Part shown: piece after piece, positions 43,996-52,844 of the stretch
How the letters are laid out: the number at the start of each line of letters is the position of its first letter
Position numbering within the stretch: the stretch's first letter is position 1
Assembly: GCA_030760725.1 (NCBI GenBank)
Contig: JASWHV010000003.1
Span: forward strand, 112,376,153 to 112,440,152
DNA: 64,000 bases
DNA from: Neostapfia colusana
Lineage: Eukaryota > Streptophyta > Magnoliopsida > Poales > Poaceae
Direction: 5' to 3'
Translations under genes and position numbers: made by a program
Notes under the pieces: model-generated
Database searches by the model: none
Told to the model about the DNA's origin: nothing
What the model saw: the letters and a program-made list of their open reading frames with translations, nothing else

Positions 43996-45451
43996 TGTAA
44001 GGATCGAAACGCCCAAGAGGGGGGGTGAATTGGGCGTTTTTAAAATTTTAGAGCAATTTAAAACTTTAATGGTTGAAGCCCAATTCCCTATGCAAACTAA
44101 GTACGCAAGTAAGAGAGTTAAGTGCGGAATAGTAAAAGCGTAATAGTAAGGGGTGAGGAGAGAAATGCAAACTCCCGCGGAGACTCGGAGACACGGCGAT
44201 TTTTCCCGTGGTTCGGTAAGATCATAAAAATCTTCCTACGTCCACGTTGTGGCACCCACCAAAGGGTATAGCCACTCCCAAGTCACCAAGACGAGGGAAT
44301 CCACTATCTTTCTCCGTTTGCCCTCTCCGGCAAGGTGGAGCTCAAGCCTTGTACAACGGTGATCCTCCGGGCTTCCACAAACACCTTGGTAAGCTCCGGA
44401 GTGATCTCTTCTTCCTCCAACGTTTACAAGGTGAGAGAAGTCACCAAGACACTCTCTCTCACTAGTCTAGAGATTCCAATCACCAAGAATGGACGCACAC
44501 AAGCTTCTCTCTAGCTAGATATAACCTATAGTTGGATTACAAGAGGTTTTGAAGTGTGGAAGTGGTATCTCTTGGTCTTGAATGCTTGAGAATGTGTAGT
44601 GAGGCTCAGGAGATCAAGACTTGTCGAAATGGCCGGTTGGAGGGGTATTTATAGCCAGCCCACACGAGATAGCCGTTGGAAAAGTGGGCAGACTTTGTCA
44701 GTTAACATCGGATCCTCCGATGCACCCCTTTATATAATCATCGGTCGAATTCCAAATTAGCTGATGTCATGTGTCAGATGTGACCGTTGGATATAACCGT
44801 TGGATTTTTTAATCGACCGATGTTACTTCAATTTATCATCGGATGATCCGGTGAGTTGATCTTCAGAATTGGGTCAGAAATATTGTCTCTGTTGAATTTG
44901 ACCGATGTACGCTTTTTCATCATCGGATGATCCGGTGTGTATATCTTCAGAATAACTCAGATATCAACCTTCGGGTGAACTCAACCGATGTGCCACTTCC
45001 TTCACATCGGATGATCCGATGAGTACTGGGATCCGAGGTCTTCTTCTTCTGCCAACTCAAACTCGACCGATGTAGTCATCTTGCAAAACATCGGATGATC
45101 CGGTGAATGCAACTTGTTTGTTTCGAGTTATTTTGAGTTGATCTTTTGGAATCTTCTTGAGTGACCTCTTTGACACTTGTTTGAAATGATATTACGGTAA
45201 AGTGTAAGCTTCTTGTGTTGCCAATTTCGATAGAATAGATTTGTATGAGTTCTTCATATCGAATGACCCCTTAGAATAGATCGTTGAGGGGTCTCCATTT
45301 GTATCCAATGAGCAGTAGATGGTGTGAATAGATAGTTCATTAACGGTTGATGTGATATATGTGAAACCTCGCATCCACAAACTCATTAGTAATAACGAAC
45401 GGTTGTCATTAATCACCAAAACCATATCTCACGGGGGCCTAGATGCTTTCA
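43996..45451 (-). repeat. Sirevirus B 3' LTR
   Basis: 1456 bp, on the minus strand TGAAAGCATCTAGG...GATCCTTACA. Palindromic dyads at 44706-45105 and a TATA box (TATAAATA) at 44646-44653. Complete, unlike the 5' LTR. Confidence 0.95.
44706..45105. promoter_or_regulatory. Five phased dyads (CATCGGATGATCCGGTG plus half-site) in U3
   Basis: Each dyad is one palindrome (CATCGGATGATCCGGTG or CATCGGATGATCCGATG) and one half-site (ACCGATG). Palindrome centres are near 44714, 44845, 44929, 45013 and 45097; implied half-site centres are near 44747, 44814, 44899, 44982 and 45064. Separation within dyads is 30-33 bp; dyads repeat every 82-100 bp. The 5' LTR has the same array at 53531-53931. Confidence 0.82.
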
Positions 45452-45470
45452 ATCTCCCCCTTTTTGGTGA
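45452..45470 (-). other. Sirevirus B polypurine tract
   Basis: On the minus strand ACCAAAAAGGGGGAGAT sits directly before the 3' LTR. The surrounding ~32 bp are identical to those of Sirevirus A at 55338-55369. 45471-45726 holds no gene. Confidence 0.9.
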
Positions 45471-45726
45471 TTGATGACAACACAACGAGTAGAGCATATA
45501 ATTGAATTAAAACACAATGCTCCAAAAGAAATATAACAGGTACAAATTGCAGCACAAGTGACACGAAGGCTCAAATAATAATTAATAAAGCGTAAGAGCA
45601 CAGAGTAGTACCCGGAGTACAATAATAGCAAATAATAATAATCTCCAATAAAGTAGCAAAAAGGGATAGACACTCCCCCTAGAACCAAGCTAACCTCCCC
45701 TCTAACCTCCCCCTGACTCTAACTCT

Positions 45727-45756
45727 TCTCCCCCTTTGGCATCAAGACACCAAAAA
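45727..45756 (-). other. Conserved 30-bp element with second polypurine tract
   Basis: Reverse complement is identical over all 30 bases to 54989-55018 of Sirevirus A, and includes GATGCCAAAGGGGGAGA. It lies just after the env-like stop codon in both elements, although the two families have unrelated LTR sequences. Confidence 0.8.
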
Positions 45757-45770
45757 GGAAAGTCGAGTGA

Positions 45771-47851
45771 CTACGACTCAGGCGCGCTCCTGGCGATGGT
45801 GAAGCGGTCGGCGTCGACGGTGCTGTCGCCGGAGCTGCTGGAGGTGGAGGTCGCTGGTGCTGGAGCTGGAGCGGGAGCTGGAGCTGGAGCTGCTGTGGGG
45901 GCTGGAGCTGGAGCTGGAGCTGCTGGGGGATCCGCTGAGACTGCTGGCGCCGGTGGAGGTACTGCCGGAAGAGGTGAGGACTGGAGCGACGTCGGTGGCA
46001 GTACTGGAGCTGGTGCCAGTGGGGGTGCACCTGGAGCCTGACTGAGTCCCAAGTGCTGAGGTGGAAGAGCCACTCCAGGATGCCCAACAGCATCTGCTGA
46101 GTCTGCTGCTGCTGGTCCAGAGTGCGTCGCGTCATCTGATCGACAAGGTTGGTGAACCTGTCGGTGTCCTCTCGCCTCTGACGGGCGATCTCCAGCTGCA
46201 TCTCCTGCTGCTGCCTCTGAAGCTCCTCCTGTCGAGCTGCCTGCTGCTCCTGCTGCTGAGCCATCCGCTGAAGTAAAGCAGTGAGCTCTGACGGCTGAGT
46301 CACCTGAGCCTCTGACACTGGAGGAGGTGAAGGTGGTGGAGCAGCTGAGCCTCCTGCCTCTGCGTCGTGCTGCCTCGGTGAGGGAGGAGCAGGAGGGAAG
46401 TACTCCTCGACACTGTCGCTGGTGTCGCTGCCCGACCATACGTGCTGTAGGTCTCCTCCCTGAGCCTCTGCCTGTGCCAGCTCTTCGTCCTCCTGAGTCA
46501 GCTCTGCCCAGTCCTCCTCGGACAGTCTGGCTCGAACCTCACGCTCGACGGGACGGCCAAGGCGGCGGTCTCCCGGAGTGGGGACTCGGTAGTGGCTGAA
46601 CCGGGTCACGTGCATCTCTGTCAGCTGAGAGACTCCTGGAGTGTCCTCTGGAACCAGCTGGTGAAGAAGGTGACAGATCCAGTGACCAAAGACCAGCTGT
46701 CGTAGCATCCCAACTCCGTCGGTGATCACGTCCTCCATCTCGCAGATCAGAATGTCTACTATGTCGAACTCCATCCCGTTCATCACATAGAACAGGATGG
46801 TCTGCTGAAGGCTCGTGAAACCCTCCAAGTAGCCGGACCTCGGTAGCAGGGTACGTCTGAGGACGTGGTGAACTGTCCGAGCTGCTGGGGTGAGAAGCGC
46901 TGGCACCCTCGGCTGGTCAGGAGTGAACGTCTGAGTGAACAGACCTCTGATCTCCTCGAAAGGCGGTGCCACTCCTCCAGTCAGTGGCCTCCTCGGCGGG
47001 TCTGCGTCTCCGTAGACTATCTGGTGCAGACACGTAGTAGAAAGCTCCACACCAAGCAGTCTGCCCAACAAGTCTCGAGACACGTCGTGGATCCGCCCCA
47101 TGAACATGAAGTGGATCGAGCGACGGCCCTCAGAGACGTAGAGTGTCGCGTAGAACACCCTGACCCACTCCTCGACGTAGGCACTCCTCTGGTGTGAGAG
47201 CAAATCCACAAGTCCTCTGTATCTCTCAAAGAGGGGCCTGATCCCGTGTCCTGCTGCCACTGCAAGCTGATCCCAGTCAATGCTGTTATGCTGGAATAGC
47301 TTGTGACCCCGACGCCTGTAAGTCTCGTACAAGGACGCCTGTGTCAGGGTCCAGAAACGGGAGTCAACTCGAGAGTCCCTAGGCCGCGGGAAGCACTCCT
47401 CAAGGATCACTGACCATCTGAGCTTCTTCAGTTGCCTAGCCTTCGTCTTCCTGTAGTCGGTGAGTCTGACATCCTCGGCAACACGGACAGTTGTGTCCAT
47501 CAGGTGGATGGCCCTTTCGGCCTCTCTGTCCTCGGCGCGGTCAGCCGCAGAGGGACGCCGACTCGCCGTAGGGGTCTGTCCACCCCCACGAGTCCTCGGG
47601 GTGCGCCGGCGGATGAGTGGCGGCACCTCGGTCTCCTCCTCGTCGGAGCCCTCGGGAGGCACCGGCTGGATCGGAGGCTGCTCCTGCCTCTGCCGGGACT
47701 CGCGGATCCGTAAGGAACCGCAATGGCCGCGCTCACGCTCCTCGGCAGCGCGAGCGGCCAACTCCGCACGACGAGTGTCCTTGGACATTTTGCGCTTCTT
47801 CGCGGTGGGCTCCTCAATAGCCTTGCCCTTTCCTTTGCGATCGCGACTCAT
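45771..47851 (-). CDS. Sirevirus B env-like protein (probable frameshift near C-terminus)
   Basis: ATG at 47851 (reading MSRDRKGKGKAIEE) chosen over the longer frame, whose first 36 codons are leader. The N-terminus is basic with AKKRKMSK, a nuclear-localisation-like motif. A globular domain homologous to that of Sirevirus A follows (DSRFWTLTQASLYETY; FERYRGLVDLLSH; EEWVRVFYATLYVSEGRRS; VHHVLRRTLLPRSG). Then come a Gln-rich coiled coil (MAQQQEQQAARQEELQ) and a Pro/Ala-rich tail. The main frame runs to 45719, but a more protein-like tail ending TVDADRFTIARSAPES lies in another frame to 45771, implying a one-base indel near 46060. No signal peptide is evident. Function unknown. Confidence 0.7.
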
Positions 47852-48341
47852 CTTGATGCAATTGAGAGCTAGGGTTAGCGACGGTGAAGATGCACGACGA
47901 AAACAACGAAAGGAGTCGCGCGGCACGGAGCAAACCTTATCGACGAATCGGTGAACCACGGCGAAACCCTAGCGGAGAGGGTGATGCGTGCCGGCGGCGA
48001 GTGGTGGAGGGGAGACGGCGCGCGCGGGAGGCGGCGTGCGCGGGAGAGGCGGTTGTGCGTGGGAGGCGGCGGAGGCGGCACCTGGGAGGCGGCGGCGGCC
48101 GAAGGGCGGCGGCGGCGGCAGGGAGGCGGCGGCGGCCGAAGGCCAGCGGCTGCGGCAGGGAGGCGGCGGCGGCCGAAGGGCGGCGGCTGCGGCAGGGAGG
48201 CGGCGGCGGCGGCTCCTGGGAGCCGGCGGCGGCTGCTGGAAGGCGGCGGCGCAGGAGAGGCGTGAGGACGGCGGCGAGGGCGTCGGGCGGCGGCGGAGCT
48301 CGGGAAAGAAGAAAGAAAAACGATCGGTGGCCGACCCCCCC
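47852..48341 (-). other. GC-rich (GGC)n leader of Sirevirus B env-like gene
   Basis: About 490 bp dominated by GGCGGCGGC-type repeats, especially 48063-48290, upstream of the env-like ATG. Long ORFs on both strands are Ala/Arg/Pro artefacts of this triplet repeat. It may be the untranslated leader of a separate env-like mRNA. Confidence 0.6.
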
Positions 48342-48349
48342 CTTTTAAA
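48342..48349 (-). promoter_or_regulatory. TATA-like box before env-like gene
   Basis: TTTAAAAG on the minus strand, about 32 bp downstream (in element direction) of the last internal palindrome, as the LTR TATA lies about 50 bp from its array. Weak motif. Confidence 0.4.
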
Positions 48350-48380
48350 CTGTACGGGCAAACCCTAGCCGCGCATAAAA

Positions 48381-48654
48381 CACCGGATGGACCGATGATC
48401 ATCGGAGGATGCATCGGTCGAGTTCAACAGAGAGCTGTTCCAAAAACTCTCTTTGAACACCGGATGATCCGATGTTGATGTGACGATCATCGGTCGATTT
48501 CTGCAGGGCACCAGGAAGGCTGAACATCGGATGCTCCGATGCCTTCTGAAAAGAACTCATCGGTTGATTTGTGACATCTGACTTGATCTGAGCACTGAGC
48601 TGAAGCACCAATTGATCCGATGATCTGCTGGCCCTAGCATCGGATAATCCGATG
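48381..48654. promoter_or_regulatory. LTR-type palindromic dyads upstream of Sirevirus B env-like gene
   Basis: Four dyads. Palindrome centres lie near 48389, 48466, 48533 and 48646; partner half-sites have implied centres near 48420, 48496, 48566 and 48614. Separation is 30-33 bp, exactly the LTR rule. They lie between the pol stop (49203) and the env-like ATG (47851). 48655-49202 has no gene. Confidence 0.78.
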
Positions 48655-49202
48655 ACTACAGAAAATCTAAGACTGCCCATATATGTCCTTGGACTTAAGC
48701 ACACAAAGATAAGGATTGGTCTTAGGACTTTTTGGGCAACTCCTAACCTCTAATATAAGGCCTTAAATATAGTGCCACATATTGGCTAAGCCCTTAAGCA
48801 AAGAGAACACACAGGGTTAGGAGTGAAACCATGAAAATGTAAGGCCCATGCTTTGTGAGCTAGAGTGTAGAGAACTTCTATCTCTTTAAAGCATGTACCT
48901 TTAGAATTTTGCTCTATCCACATCATATGAGTTGAGCTATTGCATTTTGAACAAGTCTCCTTCTCATGATGTGGTTTCCCTTTGTGACAATCTACCGTAT
49001 GCAATGCCAACCAAAATGATGCAAGATATTGAATGAGTGCAAGTCTATATGGCAGGAATCATGCAAGGCGTAATGTAAATCTATCTTGCCAAGTTTAAAC
49101 CTGCCAAAGGCTTCCTCAGGAAAAGCTATTTCTAGCTTGCCCCTATCCTTTGGGAGTTAGACAAGACCTATTTGATATGCAACCTTACATGAACATGGCA
49201 AC

Positions 49203-52200
49203 TTACATGACGTTAGATGCATCTAGCACATTTAATTCACTTCTTAGTCTAGAAAAAGTTTTCTCATCAAGTGGTTTAGTGAAGATATCCGCCAATTGTT
49301 CTTCGGACCTTACACCTTGCAAGGAGATGTCTCCTTTAGTCTCATGGTCCCGCAAGAAGTGATGGCGAATATCAATGTGCTTAGTGCGGGAGTGTTGAAC
49401 GGGGTTTCTAGCTATCTTAACCGCACTTTCATTGTTACAAAGGAGAGGCACACAATCAAACTTAATTCCAAAGTCCAAAAGGGTTTGCTTCATATATAGA
49501 ATTTGGGCACAACATGCACCGGCCGCTATATATTCTGCCTCCGCGGTGGACAAAGCCACGAAGTTTTGCTTTTTGCTCGACCAAGATACTAGGGAACGCC
49601 CAAGTAAGTGGCACCCACCGGATGTACTCTTGCGATCCACACGGCATCCGGCAAAGTCCGAATCCGAGTAACCCAAGAGATGAAAACTAGCGTTCTTGGG
49701 GTACCACAAAACTACACTTGGGGTATGCTTGAGATACCTAAGTATCCTAAAGACCGCCTTATGATGCGATTCTTTAGGTGCCGCTTGAAAGCGAGCACAC
49801 AAGCACACACTAAACATGATATCGGGCCTAGATGCGGTAAGATATAATAATGAACCAATCATGGAACGGTAATGAGATTGATCAATAGGTTTACCGTCCA
49901 TGTCCGCGTCGAGATGACAATTTGTTGCCATTGGAGTACTTCTTGAGCTGCAATCTTCCATTTCAAACTTCTTCAAGAGGTCTTTGGTGTACTTTTCTTG
50001 GTAGATGAAAGTCCCACCTTGAAGTTGCTTGATTTGAAATCCTAGGAAGAAATTGAGTTCTCCAATCATTGACATCTCGAACTCCCTAGACATCATGGTG
50101 CCAAACTCAAGACTAAGAGATTTGTTAGTTGAGCCAAAAATAATGTCATCAACGTAAATTTGACAAAGAAATAAATCCCCGTTGATGTCTTTGGTGAAAA
50201 GTGTAGTGTCCACCCTCCCGATCTTGAATCCTTGCATGACTAGGAAATCCCTAAGACGTTCATACCATGCCCTAGGTGCTTGCTTGAGCCCGTAGAGCGC
50301 CTTGTGTAACCTATACACATGGTTAGGATTCCTCGGATCTTCAAACCCGGGAGGTTGCTCAACGAAAACAAGCTCGTTAATATAACCATTGAGGAAGGCA
50401 CTTTTCACATCCATTTGATAAAGCATAATATTGTGATGTGAAGCAAAAGCTAGGAGTATGCGAATAGCTTCTAACCGTGCGACCGGGGCAAAGGTCTCTC
50501 CAAAATCTAGTCCTTCTACTTGTGAAAAACCCTTGGCCACAAGCCTTGCCTTGTTGCGGACCACCACGCCATTCTCGTCTTGCTTGTTGCGGTACACCCA
50601 CTTTGTTCCGATGACGTTCTTGTTTTTGGGTCGCTCCTCCAATACCCAAACTTCATTTCGGGTGAAGTTGTTGAGTTCTTCTTGCATAGCCATCACCCAA
50701 TTGGGATCTTGGAGTGCTTCCTCAATATTTGTGGGTTCTACACACGAAACAAAATAGTAGTGCTCACAAAATGAAGCAACATGGCGAGAACGAGTACTTA
50801 CTCCCCGTGACGGACTTCCGATGATTTGATCCATCGGATGTGCCTTGGAGATGCGCCCATGCCTCATAAGAGGTTGTGAGGCACTTGGTGGTAGTGAGGC
50901 ATCTTGCTCGTCTTGTGGTTGGACTTGACCTTGGACTTCTTCTTCTTCTTGGTGTTGTGTGGCATGTGAATCTTGCATTGGCAATGGATCATTTTTCTCT
51001 TCTTCTTCATCAATTTGAGGCGCCATGGAGGTGTTGATGTTGGAACTTGAGGCTCCCCCTTGATCATGGCTCTCCCCAACTTCGGGCTTGATGTCTCCTA
51101 TGGTCATGTTCTTCATAGCTTCTCGTAGAGGCTCATCATCTATATCATCATGACCAAAACTCTCCTCTTGGGAGCCATTAGTCTCATCAAACTCAACATC
51201 ACAACTTTCTTCAACTAACCCGGAGGTTTGGTTGAATACTCGATATGCTTTTGAGTTTGACGCATAACCTAGAAAGATGCCAACATCACACCTTCTTTCA
51301 AACTTACCGAGCCTTTTCTTGCGGTAGATGTAGCACTTGCACCCGAAGACTCGGAAGTAGGAGATGTTGGGCTTTCTCCCGATGAGGAGCTCATATGGGG
51401 TCTTTTGAAGTAGTCGATGAAGGTAGACCCTATTTGCGGCATGGCACGCCGTGTTGATTGCTTCGGCCCAAAACTTTTCCGACGTGCCATAGTCATCAAG
51501 CATTGCTCTTGCAAGGGTGATGAGAGTCTTGTTCTTCCTTTCAACGACACCATTTTGTTGAGGGGTGTATGTGGCCGAAAACTCGTGCTTCACGCCTTCA
51601 CGATCACACCACTCCCCAATGTTGTAGTTCTTGAACTCGGTGCCGTTGTCACTCCGGACCTTGATGATAGGAAGTTGAAATTCCCTTTGCGCTCGTTTAG
51701 CGAAGGTCTTGAAGATTTCCGGAGTTTCACCCTTGTCACCTAGAAACAGTGTCCAAGCATACCGAGAGTAGTCATCAACAATGACAAGACAATAAAGGTT
51801 ACCGCCAAGGCTTTGGTATGTGGATGGTCCGAAGAGGTCCATGTGAAGTAGTTCAAGTGGCTTGGAGGTTGACACCATTGTTTTCATCGGATGGTGTGAG
51901 GCAACTTGCTTCCCAGCTTGACATGCGCTGCAAAGCTTGTTCTTTTCGAATGTGACATCCTTCACGCCGGTCACCATCCCAAGCTTGAATGACTTCTTGA
52001 GCTTGCTCATCCCAATGTGAGCAATGCGCCGATGCCATAGCCATCCCAAACTTGTCTTGGTGAAAAGACAAGTGGTCAAGCTAGCATCCTTGTTGGAGAA
52101 GTCCACCAAGTAAAGATGTCCATGCCGAAAACCTTTGAATATTAGTTCTTTGCTTGATTCACTAGTCACCACAACACCATTCTTGTCAAATGTGCACGTT

Positions 52201-52460
52201 AGTCCAAGATCACATAATTGTGCAATAGAAAGTAAATTGAAACTAAGAGCCTTAACGTAAAGCACATTAGAGATAGACAAATCATGAGAAATGGCAATTT
52301 TACCCAAACCAATTACCTTCCCATTTGAGTTATCACCAAAGGTGACTTGTTCATGATTGTCGGGGTTCTCTATGGAGGTGAACATACCATCATTGCCGGT
52401 CATATGTTGAGTGCACCCACTATCGAGTACCCAATGCTTTCCTCCGGCTTTGTAGTTCAC
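49203..52460 (-). CDS. Sirevirus B Pol, uninterrupted
   Basis: 1085 codons without a stop, opening right after TAG at 52463-52461. Domains: protease WVLDSGCTQHMTG (DSG at 13-15); pre-integrase HRRIAHIG...CSACQAG; integrase with MDLFGPS (about residue 208), SDNGTEF and PQQNGVVERK; a variable acidic linker; RT QMDVKSAFLNG and YVDDIIFGS (from residue 769); RNase H SDSDFAGCRVDRKSTSGG ending QLADIFTKPLDEKTF. Length and motifs match a full copia pol. No lesion is visible, so it may encode active enzymes, but it lacks a gag partner in cis and an ATG at its start. Confidence 0.95.
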   Translation of the reverse strand: MNYKAGGKHWVLDSGCTQHMTGNDGMFTSIENPDNHEQVTFGDNSNGKVIGLGKIAISHDLSISNVLYVKALSFNLLSIAQLCDLGLTCTFDKNGVVVTSESSKELIFKGFRHGHLYLVDFSNKDASLTTCLFTKTSLGWLWHRRIAHIGMSKLKKSFKLGMVTGVKDVTFEKNKLCSACQAGKQVASHHPMKTMVSTSKPLELLHMDLFGPSTYQSLGGNLYCLVIVDDYSRYAWTLFLGDKGETPEIFKTFAKRAQREFQLPIIKVRSDNGTEFKNYNIGEWCDREGVKHEFSATYTPQQNGVVERKNKTLITLARAMLDDYGTSEKFWAEAINTACHAANRVYLHRLLQKTPYELLIGRKPNISYFRVFGCKCYIYRKKRLGKFERRCDVGIFLGYASNSKAYRVFNQTSGLVEESCDVEFDETNGSQEESFGHDDIDDEPLREAMKNMTIGDIKPEVGESHDQGGASSSNINTSMAPQIDEEEEKNDPLPMQDSHATQHQEEEEVQGQVQPQDEQDASLPPSASQPLMRHGRISKAHPMDQIIGSPSRGVSTRSRHVASFCEHYYFVSCVEPTNIEEALQDPNWVMAMQEELNNFTRNEVWVLEERPKNKNVIGTKWVYRNKQDENGVVVRNKARLVAKGFSQVEGLDFGETFAPVARLEAIRILLAFASHHNIMLYQMDVKSAFLNGYINELVFVEQPPGFEDPRNPNHVYRLHKALYGLKQAPRAWYERLRDFLVMQGFKIGRVDTTLFTKDINGDLFLCQIYVDDIIFGSTNKSLSLEFGTMMSREFEMSMIGELNFFLGFQIKQLQGGTFIYQEKYTKDLLKKFEMEDCSSRSTPMATNCHLDADMDGKPIDQSHYRSMIGSLLYLTASRPDIMFSVCLCARFQAAPKESHHKAVFRILRYLKHTPSVVLWYPKNASFHLLGYSDSDFAGCRVDRKSTSGGCHLLGRSLVSWSSKKQNFVALSTAEAEYIAAGACCAQILYMKQTLLDFGIKFDCVPLLCNNESAVKIARNPVQHSRTKHIDIRHHFLRDHETKGDISLQGVRSEEQLADIFTKPLDEKTFSRLRSELNVLDASNVM

Positions 52461-52474
52461 CTACACACATGAAG

Positions 52475-52843
52475 TTAGTTTTTGAGTTTAGGAACCCAAG
52501 CCAACTTAGGTCCTTGTATGTGTGATACAAGTGATTTTGGAACCCAAAGTTGCTTGGGGAGCTTCCCCTTCATGCCCTTGATGTCTTTGCCGATGAACCT
52601 TGCCTTCACCTTTCCACCTACTTTGCTCAATAGATAGTGATAATCATTGAAAGTAGATTTGTAGTTAGGAGGCAATTTGGGAGAAGGACGGTTGGGAAGA
52701 GGACACTCCCTCGTGTGATGTCCGGTGACCTCACAATGTTGGCAATAGGAACCAACTTCCTTGATGAAGCTTGTCCTAAGCTCCGGTGAGGGCACCTTTC
52801 CTTTGTTGGGCACCGGGAAGGATCCAAGTCCCCTCTTGGGCAC
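52475..52843 (-). pseudogene. Sirevirus B gag, C-terminal remnant
   Basis: About 120 codons of gag C-terminus fused directly to the truncated 5' LTR at about 52845. A zinc-knuckle-like CQHCEVTGHHTREC is followed by KLPKQLWVPKSLVSH and AWVPKLKN, matching the WVPKT tail of Sirevirus A gag. The gag core, first knuckle and coiled coil are gone. It ends at TAA 15 bp before pol, in a different frame. Confidence 0.85.
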
Positions 52844-52844
52844 C

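Noticed and set aside
44247..44465. 72-codon ORF found identically in both Sirevirus B LTRs (also 53072-53290)
   Set aside because: Lies in the transcribed LTR leader, has no domain, and is duplicated simply because the LTRs are identical.
46327..48414. Many long ORFs on the plus strand opposite the Sirevirus B env-like gene and in its (GGC)n leader
   Set aside because: They are shadows of the minus-strand gene or products of GC-rich triplet repeats.
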